In this document: positions 17,634 through 28,172 of the stretch, piece after piece
How positions within the stretch are numbered: position 1 is the first letter of the stretch
Layout: each line of letters starts with the position of its first letter
Source: an uncultured Pseudomonadales bacterium
GTDB taxonomy: Bacteria > Pseudomonadota > Gammaproteobacteria > Pseudomonadales > Azotimanducaceae
NCBI GenBank assembly: GCA_958296165.1
Contig: OY282447.1
Coordinates: 4,873,154-4,937,153, forward strand
Direction: 5' to 3'
Length of the DNA: 64,000 nt
The notes under the pieces: generated by a model
The model's database searches: none
Told to the model about the DNA's origin: nothing
Seen by the model: the letters and a program-made list of their open reading frames with translations, nothing else
Position numbers and translations under genes: made by a program

Positions 17634-19181
17634 ATGAAACACATCGCACTGCTGGCACTTGCCGCGGCCTTGGCCATGCCAGCTGCGGCCGGCGCTTGGG
17701 GCGACCAATGCCGCAAGCTGTACCGCCTCACGGATCTGGATCACGCCATTGAACCCGGCGTTCTCGTTGCGGCAACCGACGAGACGCCGAACCATTGCCG
17801 GGTGCGCGGCGTGGTGAATCGAGCCATCCGTTTCGAGGTGACCATGCCGGTCGACATGTGCGCCGAGAACCCAACGGAATCCTGCAGCGCCTGGAACGAG
17901 CGGCTGATGTTCACAGCGGTAGGCGGCAATGCGGGCAACATCGGGGACACCACAAGCCTGCTTGCGCGCGGCTTCGCCATGGCCTCAACCGATACCGGCC
18001 ACGAAGCTGCCGACGGCAGCGCCTTCCTAGCCCAACCCGAGGCGCTGCTGGACTTCGCCTATCGCGGCGTCCACCTAGCCACGCAGGCCGCCAAGCGCGT
18101 CGTTGAACACTTCTATCAGAAGAAGATCAGCTACTCCTACCTGCAAGGCTGCTCCAACGGCGGTCGCGCCGCCATGCTCAGCGCCCTGCGCTTCCCCGCC
18201 AACTACGACGGCATCATCGCCGGCGCACCGGCGTTCCGCTATCAGGAGTTCCTGCCTTGGATGATAGCGATGCATCGCGCCCAAACCGCCAATCCGCTCA
18301 CCGTCGATGCGTTGCGCGTGCTCGACAACGCTTCGCGCAGCGCGTGCGACGCGCTCGACGGCGTGGAGGACGGCGTGATCGACGACCCGCGCCGATGCAC
18401 CGAGGACGTGTTCGATCTAGACGCGCTCGCCTGCCCCGGCAGCCAGGCCGAGGACTGCCTGACCCCCGGCCAGATCGAAACCGCTCGCGCCGTGTATGGC
18501 GATCTGGTGGATGCGGACGGCAACGTTGTCTCTCCCGGAGTACCTCCCGGCGCCGAGGCGGCTGGCGACTGGACGCTGTGGATGCTTCCTACCGAGCAAT
18601 TGGGCGGCAACTCCATCATCAGCCAGATCGGCGAAGATTTGAAGCTACTCATGCGCCACGACGCCACCTTCGATCTAGCCGCCTTCGACCCAATCGCCGA
18701 TCGCGCCGCGCTAGCCGACGTGACAGGGCCGCTGAACGTGCGTTCTGCGGACTTGCGCGAGTTCCGCGACCGCGGCGGCAAGCTGCTGATGTATCAAGGC
18801 TGGAACGACTACCCGCTGCGGGCTGGCCGCGCCATCGACTATCTTGCCGAAGTCGAACAAGCCATGGGCGGCGCCGAGAAGACCGCCGACTTCCTGCGTC
18901 TGTTCATGGTGCCCGGCATGGTGCATTGCGCCGGTGGCCCCGGGGCATGGCGAGCAGACTATGTGGACCCGCTGGTGGCTTGGCGCGAAGAAGGCAAGCC
19001 GCCGACGCGCATCATCGGCGAACAACCCGGGCCCGTGCCGATGGCTCACATCGCCCCGGACGAGGCGGTGGCGCAAACGCTACGCTTCAGCCGCCCGCTG
19101 TGCCCCTATCCACAGGTTGCCCGCTACAGGGGGCGCGGCGACCAGAACCACGCCAGCAGCTTCGAGTGCGTGACGGATTAG
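17634..19181 (+). CDS. Secreted tannase/feruloyl esterase family protein
   Basis: A 515-residue exported alpha/beta hydrolase. Residues 1-22 are a signal peptide (MKHIALLALAAALAMPAAAG) ending in an AxA-type site. The nucleophile elbow GCSNGGRAAML is followed by the family's ...ANYDGIIAGAPAF segment, and acidic/His partners lie in GKLLMYQGWNDYP and PGMVHCAGGPG. Cys pairs (CSAWNE, CDALDGVEDGVIDDPRRC) match the disulfide and Ca-binding lid of tannases and MHETases. It cleaves ester bonds of plant phenolics or similar periplasmic substrates; the exact substrate cannot be told. AGGAAG eight bases upstream supports ATG 17634. Confidence 0.88.
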   Translation: MKHIALLALAAALAMPAAAGAWGDQCRKLYRLTDLDHAIEPGVLVAATDETPNHCRVRGVVNRAIRFEVTMPVDMCAENPTESCSAWNERLMFTAVGGNAGNIGDTTSLLARGFAMASTDTGHEAADGSAFLAQPEALLDFAYRGVHLATQAAKRVVEHFYQKKISYSYLQGCSNGGRAAMLSALRFPANYDGIIAGAPAFRYQEFLPWMIAMHRAQTANPLTVDALRVLDNASRSACDALDGVEDGVIDDPRRCTEDVFDLDALACPGSQAEDCLTPGQIETARAVYGDLVDADGNVVSPGVPPGAEAAGDWTLWMLPTEQLGGNSIISQIGEDLKLLMRHDATFDLAAFDPIADRAALADVTGPLNVRSADLREFRDRGGKLLMYQGWNDYPLRAGRAIDYLAEVEQAMGGAEKTADFLRLFMVPGMVHCAGGPGAWRADYVDPLVAWREEGKPPTRIIGEQPGPVPMAHIAPDEAVAQTLRFSRPLCPYPQVARYRGRGDQNHASSFECVTD

Positions 19182-19204
19182 CGCCTCACCGGCGCACTGC
19201 GACT

Positions 19205-20011
19205 GTGCGCAGCGCAACGAAATCGCGTCGCGCTGGCGGCTCGGTCCGGCTGGCCCTGTTCAGCCCGCTTGCCCTAGCGGTGCTCGCTGGCTGCTATACG
19301 TCGGAAGGCTCCGGCGAAGTCGCACTGGCGACTTACGCGGTGGATGGCTTCACCGAAGTGGTCCTGAACGGCGACGGCGAGGCGACCATCGTGCCGGGCG
19401 ACTACCGAGTGACGGCTTCCGCGGACAGCGACGTGCTGCTCTCCGTGCGCGTCGACCGGCTAGGCCCGCGGCTGGTGCTTGGCCGCGACGTGGACTGGAT
19501 CGACGGGGTGCGACCCACCCTGCCGATCGACTATCGGATTTCTATGCCCACCTTGGCCGCCGTACAGACGTCCGGCAGCGGTTCGATCAAGGTCCGCAAC
19601 GCCACCAGCGAAGCGGATTTGCGGCTGGCCGTATTCGGCGCCGGCACCATCGACGTGGCCGCCGCAACAGCGAACCGCGTCACCGTCGAAGTGGACGGTT
19701 CAGGCGTCGTCTCGATGTCCGCGCTGCAAGCGCATTCCGTGCGCGTGACAGTTGCCGGTTCCGGTCGCGTGGCCGCGGACGGCAGCGCCGACGACGTTGC
19801 CGTAGAGGTGGTAGGCAGCGGCCTCTTTCGCGGCAGCCGCTTGCGGGCCTCGAATGCCAATGTGCAAGTGACCGGCGCCGGGCAAGCGCTCGTGTGGCCG
19901 GTCGAGCGCCTCGAAGCACACGTCAACGGCACTGGTCGGGTTGCCTATCTGGGCGACCCTGTCGTGCAACAAACCGTGCGGGGCGAAGGCCAGGTCGCGG
20001 CCGCGCTTTGA
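19205..20011 (+). CDS. Head-GIN domain (DUF2807) lipoprotein
   Basis: A 268-residue predicted lipoprotein: a basic start, a hydrophobic segment and lipobox LAGC (Cys about residue 30). The rest is a repetitive beta structure with Gly/Ser/Val repeats such as VQTSGSGSIKV, VEVDGSGVVSM, VTVAGSGRVAADG and VQVTGAGQALVW, typical of the head-GIN/DUF2807 beta-solenoid. Function is unknown; members are probably cell-envelope adhesion or scaffold proteins. The GTG at 19205 was chosen as the best start before the signal. A 6-bp inverted repeat (GCGCAC 19192-19197, GTGCGC 19205-19210) would fold the start codon into a hairpin. It lies 10 bp before queA. Confidence 0.8.
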   Translation: MRSATKSRRAGGSVRLALFSPLALAVLAGCYTSEGSGEVALATYAVDGFTEVVLNGDGEATIVPGDYRVTASADSDVLLSVRVDRLGPRLVLGRDVDWIDGVRPTLPIDYRISMPTLAAVQTSGSGSIKVRNATSEADLRLAVFGAGTIDVAAATANRVTVEVDGSGVVSMSALQAHSVRVTVAGSGRVAADGSADDVAVEVVGSGLFRGSRLRASNANVQVTGAGQALVWPVERLEAHVNGTGRVAYLGDPVVQQTVRGEGQVAAAL

Positions 20012-20021
20012 CACCGCAGCG

Positions 20022-22122
<2,101 letters not shown>

Positions 22123-22127
22123 CCGAC

Positions 22128-22475
22128 ATGCCCACTTTCTTCCAAGACTTGCCCGTGCTGGCCGCGGCGGCGCCGGCAGGCGGCGGCAGCCCCATGACCA
22201 TGTTCCTGTTTCTCGGCGGCTTCGCGCTGATTGCCTACTTTCTGCTCATCCGGCCGCAAAGCAAGCGCCGCAAAGAGCATCAAGCGCTGGTCTCCGCCCT
22301 CGCCAAAGGCGACGAAGTGGTGACCGCCGGCGGCATCACCGGCTCGGTCACTAAGGTGGAGGACGATTTCGTCAAGTTGGCCATCGCCAACAACGTCGAA
22401 ATCCGCATCCAGAAGGGCTCCGTCGGCGCGTCGCTGCCGAAGGGCACCCTCAAGACGCTGGATGAGAAGAAGTAA
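22128..22475 (+). CDS. yajC: Sec translocon accessory subunit YajC
   Basis: Small inner-membrane protein of the SecDF-YajC complex. It has one transmembrane helix (MFLFLGGFALIAYFLLIRP), then the conserved QSKRRKEHQALVSALAKGDE, VVTAGGITGSVTKVEDD and a basic/Lys-rich tail ending LDEKK. The 115-residue form from ATG 22128 avoids overlap with tgt; an in-frame ATG at 22107 would overlap it. Its last codons overlap the secD1 start by 14 bp. The same tail sequence reappears at the end of SecF1, marking the duplication junction. Confidence 0.95.
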   Translation: MPTFFQDLPVLAAAAPAGGGSPMTMFLFLGGFALIAYFLLIRPQSKRRKEHQALVSALAKGDEVVTAGGITGSVTKVEDDFVKLAIANNVEIRIQKGSVGASLPKGTLKTLDEKK

Positions 22476-24402
22476 CAGCGGCCTCACCGGCAGTTTGCTC
22501 GGCGTCGGACTGCCGGGCGGCAGGACGGGCGGCACCGCCTCGGGCCGCGTCGGCGCGTGGCGCTATGCGCTGCTAGCGGCGATCATCGCGGTCGGCTGCC
22601 TGTACGCAGCGCCCAATCTCTTTCCGCCGGACTTCGCCTTGCAGGTGACGGTGGACAACGCCGATCGATCGGTGGACGCCGACTTGCTGGCCGAAATCGA
22701 GGCACTCGTCGGCCAAGCGGGCATCGAAGTAATCGGCAGCGAACGGATTCCGGACGGCGGACTGATCCGCGTCACCAGCAGCGAGGATCAGCTCCGCGCC
22801 AGCGCCTTGCTGCGTGACCATCTCAACCCCGCCGGCGAGGAACGCCAATACGTCGTCGCTCTCAATTTGGCCTCGACCACGCCGCTGTGGCTGCGCGACA
22901 TAGGCGGCGAACCTATGGCTTTGGGGCTCGACCTCAAGGGTGGCGCCCACTTCGTTCTGCAAGTAGACATGGAACAGGCGCTTGCCAAGCGCCTAGGCGA
23001 CGAAGTAGAGAAAGTCAAAGACATGCTGCGCGAACAGCGCGTGCGCTATCGGCGCACCGACGATGCCGTTCGAGGCCACAGCATTCGGATGGGCTTTGTT
23101 ACGGCGCAGCTGCGCGATCGCGCCATCACGATCATTGAAGAGGAGTTTCGCGAGCCCAGCTACACCCTTGCCGAAGCCGATGTGGACGGCCGCCCGGGTT
23201 TCGTGATCACCGTGCAGCAGGCCAAAGTCGACGAGATCGAAAGCAACGCCATCGAGCAGAACTTGACCGGCCTGCGCAACCGCATCAACCAACTCGGCGT
23301 CGCCGAACCATTAGTGCAGAAGCTCGGCGGCTCGCGCATCGTCATCGATCTGCCCGGCGTGCAGGACAGCGCCGACGCCAAGCGCAAGATCAACAAGTTC
23401 GCCAATTTGGAGTTTCGCCTCGTCGCCGCAGCCAACGACCGGCCTTCGGAGATCGACGAATGGCCGTATGAAGGGCGCGTAGTGAAGTTGAACAAACGGG
23501 TCATCCTCACCGGCGACCGCGTCACCCACGCGGTGCAGGGGCGCGATCAAGAATCCGGCCTGCCGCAGGTGAACATCACGCTCGACAGCCAAGGCGGCGA
23601 GATGTTCCACGACGCCACGGCACCGAACATAGGCCGTGGCATGGCGGTGATCTTCATCGAACACAAGCCCATCGTCACAGTTGAAGAGATCGATGGCGAG
23701 CGCGTGGAGACGCACGGCAGCCGGCCCGAGAAGCGCGTGATCAGCGTCGCCACCATTCAGGCCGCGCTCGGCTACAACTTCCGCATCACCGGCTTGTCGC
23801 TGCGAGAAGCTCAGGAACTCGCCTTCCTGCTGCGCGCCGGCGCACTGGCTGCGCCCATGTACATCGTTGAGGAACGCACCGTCGGCGCGTCGCTCGGCGA
23901 AGAGAACATCGAACGCGGCATGTTGGCCGTGGTGGTCGGCTTCATCCTCGTGCTGGTGTTCATGGCCTTTTACTACAAGGTCTTCGGGCTGGTCGCGGAC
24001 ATCGCGCTAACGCTCAATCTGGTGATCCTGGTGGCCGTGATGTCGCTCTTGGGCGCGACGCTGACACTGCCGGGCATCGCTGGCATCGTCCTCACCGTGG
24101 GCATGGCGGTGGATGCGAACGTGCTGATCTTTTCGCGGGTGCGCGAAGAGCTGAAAAGCAAGCCGCCGGTGCAGGCCATCCAAGCCGGCTACGACCGCGC
24201 CTTCCTGACCATCCTGGACGCCAACGTGACGACGTTGTTCGTCGCCTTGATTCTGCTCGCCATCGGCAGCGGCCCGGTGGCGGGCTTCGCGGTAACGCTC
24301 TCCATCGGCATCGTCACGTCGATGTTCACCGCCATCTTCGGCTCCCGCGCGCTCGTCCATCTGATCTACGGCAGCCGTCGCGTCGAGAAGGTGCTGATCT
24401 GA
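22462..24402 (+). CDS. secD: Protein translocase subunit SecD, copy 1
   Basis: Proton-motive-force-driven subunit that helps pull preproteins through SecYEG on the periplasmic side. It has an N-terminal membrane helix (WRYALLAAIIAVGCLYAAP), a large P1 periplasmic domain with GLDLKGGAHFVLQVDME and ESNAIEQNLTGLRNRINQLG, and five C-terminal helices including GMAVDANVLIFSRVREEL. Length is 646, a little above E. coli SecD (615). ATG 22462 overlaps the end of yajC; the last base is shared with secF1 as TGATG. It differs from copy 2 mostly in the N-terminal half. Confidence 0.96.
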   Translation: MRRSNSGLTGSLLGVGLPGGRTGGTASGRVGAWRYALLAAIIAVGCLYAAPNLFPPDFALQVTVDNADRSVDADLLAEIEALVGQAGIEVIGSERIPDGGLIRVTSSEDQLRASALLRDHLNPAGEERQYVVALNLASTTPLWLRDIGGEPMALGLDLKGGAHFVLQVDMEQALAKRLGDEVEKVKDMLREQRVRYRRTDDAVRGHSIRMGFVTAQLRDRAITIIEEEFREPSYTLAEADVDGRPGFVITVQQAKVDEIESNAIEQNLTGLRNRINQLGVAEPLVQKLGGSRIVIDLPGVQDSADAKRKINKFANLEFRLVAAANDRPSEIDEWPYEGRVVKLNKRVILTGDRVTHAVQGRDQESGLPQVNITLDSQGGEMFHDATAPNIGRGMAVIFIEHKPIVTVEEIDGERVETHGSRPEKRVISVATIQAALGYNFRITGLSLREAQELAFLLRAGALAAPMYIVEERTVGASLGEENIERGMLAVVVGFILVLVFMAFYYKVFGLVADIALTLNLVILVAVMSLLGATLTLPGIAGIVLTVGMAVDANVLIFSRVREELKSKPPVQAIQAGYDRAFLTILDANVTTLFVALILLAIGSGPVAGFAVTLSIGIVTSMFTAIFGSRALVHLIYGSRRVEKVLI

Positions 24403-25334
24403 TGACAACCTTCGACTTCATGGGCAAGCGCCACATAGCGGCCGGCATTTCGTCGCTGTTGATCGTGGTGGCGATCGGCGCCGCCATCTTCGGTGGCCTG
24501 AACCCGGGCTTGGACTTCACCGGCGGCGTGAAGGTAGAGGTCGGCTTTCCGGACGCGGTGGACATAGAGCAGGTGCGCGACGTGCTTGTCGCCGAAGGCC
24601 TTGACAGCGGCGTGGTGCAGCACTACGGCTCCGAGACCGACGTGATGATCCGCATGCCGCCGGTGGAAGGCGTGGACCAATCGGCCTTGGGCAATGAAAT
24701 CGCAGCCGCCCTGGGAAGGAACTTCGACGGCGTGCAGCTGCGCCTGTCGGACTTCGTCGGCCCTTCCGTGGGCGAGGAGCTCACGGAGAGCGGCGGCTTG
24801 GCGCTGCTGGTGGCCCTTGGCGCGGTGATGATCTACATCATGTGGCGCTTCACCGGCAAGTTCGCGGTGGGCGCGGTGGCGGCCTTGATCCACGACGTGA
24901 TAGTGGTCGTGGGCGCTTTCGCCGTCTTCCAATGGTCCTTCAACCTGCCGGAGCTAGCGGCGCTGTTGGCCGTGATCGGCTATTCGCTGAACGACACCAT
25001 CGTGGTCTCGGACCGCATCCGCGAGAACTTCCGCACACTGCGCCGCGGCACGCCTGTGGAGATCGTCAATCGCTCCTTGAACCAAACGCTAGGCCGCACG
25101 CTGGTCACCTCGCTGACCACCTTGATGGTACTCGGCGCCCTGCTGTTGGCAGGCGGCGAGCAGATCTCCGGCTTCGCAACCGCGCTCAGCATCGGCGTGG
25201 TGGTGGGCACCTACTCATCGATCTACGTCGCCGCCAACGTGCTGTTGGCCATGGGCATCAGCAAGCAGGACCTGGCGCTGCCGGAGCGGGAGGGGGTGGG
25301 CGGTACGCTTGAGTCTCTGGATGAGAACCAGTAG
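24402..25334 (+). CDS. secF: Protein translocase subunit SecF, copy 1, with YajC-like tail
   Basis: Partner of SecD with six membrane helices: GLDFTGGVKVEVGFPDAVD early, then YSLNDTIVVSDRIRENFRTL and the last helices to LLAMGISKQDLALP. It is identical in protein sequence to copy 2 up to EREGV. It then continues with a different tail, GGTLESLDENQ, which aligns in frame with the YajC ending GTLKTLDEKK. The tail is therefore best explained as yajC sequence fused on when secDF was duplicated. The secD2 ATG (25321) lies inside this tail, copying the yajC/secD1 arrangement. Catalytic and helix motifs are intact. Confidence 0.95.
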   Translation: MTTFDFMGKRHIAAGISSLLIVVAIGAAIFGGLNPGLDFTGGVKVEVGFPDAVDIEQVRDVLVAEGLDSGVVQHYGSETDVMIRMPPVEGVDQSALGNEIAAALGRNFDGVQLRLSDFVGPSVGEELTESGGLALLVALGAVMIYIMWRFTGKFAVGAVAALIHDVIVVVGAFAVFQWSFNLPELAALLAVIGYSLNDTIVVSDRIRENFRTLRRGTPVEIVNRSLNQTLGRTLVTSLTTLMVLGALLLAGGEQISGFATALSIGVVVGTYSSIYVAANVLLAMGISKQDLALPEREGVGGTLESLDENQ

Positions 25335-27255
25335 CAGCGGCCTGACGGGCAACCTTCTCGGCCTGACGGGCAGTAGAACCAGAGGCGCGGCCCCAAGCCA
25401 CATCGGCGCGTGGCGCTACGTGCTGCTCGCCATCGTGATCTCGATTGGCGGCCTCTACGCATCCCCCAATCTCTTCCCGCCGGATTTCGCCGTGCAGGTG
25501 ACGGCCGACAACGCCGAGCGCTCGGTGGATGTTGAGCTCTTGGCCGAGTTGGAGCAACTCCTTGACGAGGCCGGTATCGCCGCCAGCGGCAGCGAACGCA
25601 CCACCGATGGCGGCCTGATCCGCCTCGCCGGCAGCGAGGACCAGCTGCGCGCCAGCGCCGTGCTGCGCGATCACCTCAATCTCTTGGGCGAGGAACGCCA
25701 GTACGTTGTGGCGCTGAACTTGGCGTCCACAACGCCGGAATGGCTGCGCAACCTCGGTGGCGAGCCGATGGCGCTCGGCCTCGATCTCAAGGGCGGCGCC
25801 CACTTCGTGCTGCAAGTGGATATGGAGCAGGCCCTCGGCAAGCGCTTGAACGACGAAGTGGAGAAGATCAAGGACATGCTGCGCGAGCAGCGCGTGCGCT
25901 ATCGGCGCGCCGACGACGCCGTGGCGGGCAACACCATCCGCATGGGCTTCGTGACCGCCGATCTGCGTGATCGAGCGATCCGGGTGATCGAGGACGAGTT
26001 CCGCCAGCCCAACTATCTGCTCGATGAGACCAACGTCGACGGCAGGCCGGGCTTCACCATCACAGTTCAGGAAGCCAGGATCGACGAGATCGAGAGCAAC
26101 GCCATCGAGCAGAACTTGACTGGCCTGCGCAATCGCATCAACCAACTTGGCGTGGCCGAGCCGCTGGTGCAGAAGCTTGGCGGCTCGCGCATCGCCATCG
26201 ATCTGCCCGGCGTGCAGGACAGCGCCGATGCCAAGCGCAAGATCAACAAGTTCGCGAATCTTGAGTTCCGCCTCGTGGCGGCGGCCAACGACCGGCCATC
26301 GGAAATCGACGAGTGGCCCTACGAGGGGCGCGTGGTGAAGCTGAACAAGAGAGTCATCCTCACCGGCGACCGCGTCACGCACGCCGTGCAAGGCCGCGAC
26401 CCCGATACTGGGCTGCCAGTAGTGAACGTCACGCTCGACAGCCAAGGCGGCGAGATGTTCCACGACGCCACGGCACCGAACATAGGCCGTGGCATGTCCG
26501 TGATCTTCATCGAACACAAGCCCATCGTCACCGTTGAAGAGATCGATGGCGAGCGCGTGGAGACGCACGGCAGCCGCCCGGAGGAGCGCGTTATCAGCGT
26601 CGCCACGATTGCGACTGCGCTGGGCTACACCTTCAGCATCACCGGCCTGCCCTTGCAGGAAGCGCAGGAACTGGCGTTCCTACTCCGCGCCGGGGCGCTA
26701 GCTGCCCCTATGTACATCGTCGAGGAACGCACCGTCGGCGCGTCGCTCGGCGAGGAGAACATCCAACGCGGCATGTTGGCCGTGGTGGTCGGCTTCATCC
26801 TCGTGCTGGTGTTCATGGCCTTTTACTACAAGGTCTTCGGGCTGGTCGCGGACATCGCGCTAACGCTCAATCTGGTGATCCTGGTGGCCGTGATGTCGCT
26901 CCTCGGCGCCACGCTGACGCTGCCTGGAATCGCCGGCATCGTGCTGACGGTGGGCATGGCGGTGGACGCCAACGTGTTGATTTTCTCGCGTATCCGCGAA
27001 GAGCTGAAGACGAGCGCGCCAGCGCAAGCTGTGCAGGCAGGCTACGACCGCGCCTTCCTGACGATCCTGGACGCCAACGTGACGACGTTGTTCGTCGCCT
27101 TGATTCTGCTCGCCATCGGCAGCGGCCCGGTGGCAGGCTTCGCCGTAACGCTCTCCATCGGCATCGTCACGTCGATGTTCACCGCCATCTTCGGCTCCCG
27201 CGCGCTCGTCCATCTGATCTACGGCAGCCGTCGCGTCGAGAAGGTGCTGATCTGA
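25321..27255 (+). CDS. secD: Protein translocase subunit SecD, copy 2
   Basis: Second intact SecD, 644 residues. It has the same architecture as copy 1: an N-terminal helix (WRYVLLAIVISIGGLYASP), GLDLKGGAHFVLQVDME, ESNAIEQNLTGLRNRINQLG and GMAVDANVLIFSRIREEL. The ATG 25321 (atgagaaccagtagc) corresponds to the copy 1 start. The N-terminal ~180 residues carry many substitutions (for example LDEAGIAASGSERTTDGG against VGQAGIEVIGSERIPDGG), whereas several 3' stretches are identical at DNA level. No frameshift or loss of key motifs is seen, so both copies should be functional. Confidence 0.95.
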   Translation: MRTSSSGLTGNLLGLTGSRTRGAAPSHIGAWRYVLLAIVISIGGLYASPNLFPPDFAVQVTADNAERSVDVELLAELEQLLDEAGIAASGSERTTDGGLIRLAGSEDQLRASAVLRDHLNLLGEERQYVVALNLASTTPEWLRNLGGEPMALGLDLKGGAHFVLQVDMEQALGKRLNDEVEKIKDMLREQRVRYRRADDAVAGNTIRMGFVTADLRDRAIRVIEDEFRQPNYLLDETNVDGRPGFTITVQEARIDEIESNAIEQNLTGLRNRINQLGVAEPLVQKLGGSRIAIDLPGVQDSADAKRKINKFANLEFRLVAAANDRPSEIDEWPYEGRVVKLNKRVILTGDRVTHAVQGRDPDTGLPVVNVTLDSQGGEMFHDATAPNIGRGMSVIFIEHKPIVTVEEIDGERVETHGSRPEERVISVATIATALGYTFSITGLPLQEAQELAFLLRAGALAAPMYIVEERTVGASLGEENIQRGMLAVVVGFILVLVFMAFYYKVFGLVADIALTLNLVILVAVMSLLGATLTLPGIAGIVLTVGMAVDANVLIFSRIREELKTSAPAQAVQAGYDRAFLTILDANVTTLFVALILLAIGSGPVAGFAVTLSIGIVTSMFTAIFGSRALVHLIYGSRRVEKVLI

Positions 27256-28166
27256 TGACAACCTTCGACTTCATGGGCAAGCGCCACATAGCGGCCGGCA
27301 TTTCGTCGCTGTTGATCGTGGTGGCGATCGGCGCCGCCATCTTCGGTGGCCTGAACCCGGGCTTGGACTTCACCGGCGGCGTAAAGGTAGAGGTCGGCTT
27401 TCCGGACGCGGTGGACATAGAGCAGGTGCGCGACGTGCTTGTCGCCGAAGGCCTTGACAGCGGCGTGGTGCAGCACTACGGCTCCGAGACCGACGTGATG
27501 ATCCGCATGCCGCCGGTGGAAGGCGTGGACCAATCGGCCTTGGGCAATGAAATCGCAGCCGCCCTGGGAAGGAACTTCGACGGCGTGCAGCTGCGCCTGT
27601 CGGACTTCGTCGGCCCTTCCGTGGGCGAGGAGCTCACGGAGAGCGGCGGCTTGGCGCTGTTGGTGGCCCTTGGCGCGGTGATGATCTACATCATGTGGCG
27701 CTTCACCGGCAAGTTCGCGGTGGGCGCGGTGGCGGCCTTGATCCACGACGTGATAGTGGTCGTGGGCGCCTTCGCCGTCTTCCAATGGTCCTTCAACCTG
27801 CCGGAGCTAGCGGCGCTGTTGGCCGTGATCGGCTATTCGCTGAACGACACCATCGTGGTCTCGGACCGCATCCGCGAGAACTTCCGCACACTGCGCCGCG
27901 GCACGCCTGTGGAGATCGTCAATCGCTCCTTGAACCAGACGCTGGGCCGCACGCTGGTCACCTCGCTGACCACCTTGATGGTACTCGGCGCCCTGCTGCT
28001 GGCAGGCGGCGAGCAGATCTCCGGCTTCGCAACCGCGCTCAGCATCGGCGTAGTGGTGGGCACCTATTCTTCCATCTACGTAGCCGCCAACGTGCTGCTG
28101 GCGATGGGCATCAGCAAGCAGGATCTGGCGCTGCCGGAAAGAGAAGGCGTGGAAGATGCGCCTTGA
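27255..28166 (+). CDS. secF: Protein translocase subunit SecF, copy 2
   Basis: A 303-residue SecF identical to copy 1 across the shared ~297 residues, differing at DNA level by scattered silent changes that become denser near the 3' end. It ends EREGVEDAP, probably the ancestral C-terminus. GLDFTGGV and YSLNDTIVVSDRIREN are intact. It overlaps secD2 by one base (TGATG) and converges with the GPH transporter gene, leaving only 6 bp between stop codons and no room for a terminator. Confidence 0.95.
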   Translation: MTTFDFMGKRHIAAGISSLLIVVAIGAAIFGGLNPGLDFTGGVKVEVGFPDAVDIEQVRDVLVAEGLDSGVVQHYGSETDVMIRMPPVEGVDQSALGNEIAAALGRNFDGVQLRLSDFVGPSVGEELTESGGLALLVALGAVMIYIMWRFTGKFAVGAVAALIHDVIVVVGAFAVFQWSFNLPELAALLAVIGYSLNDTIVVSDRIRENFRTLRRGTPVEIVNRSLNQTLGRTLVTSLTTLMVLGALLLAGGEQISGFATALSIGVVVGTYSSIYVAANVLLAMGISKQDLALPEREGVEDAP

Positions 28167-28172
28167 ACTCGC

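Noticed and set aside
25258-26568. A 436-codon minus-strand frame opposite secD2
   Set aside because: A matching shadow exists opposite secD1 because the sense genes are duplicates. It shows no protein features.
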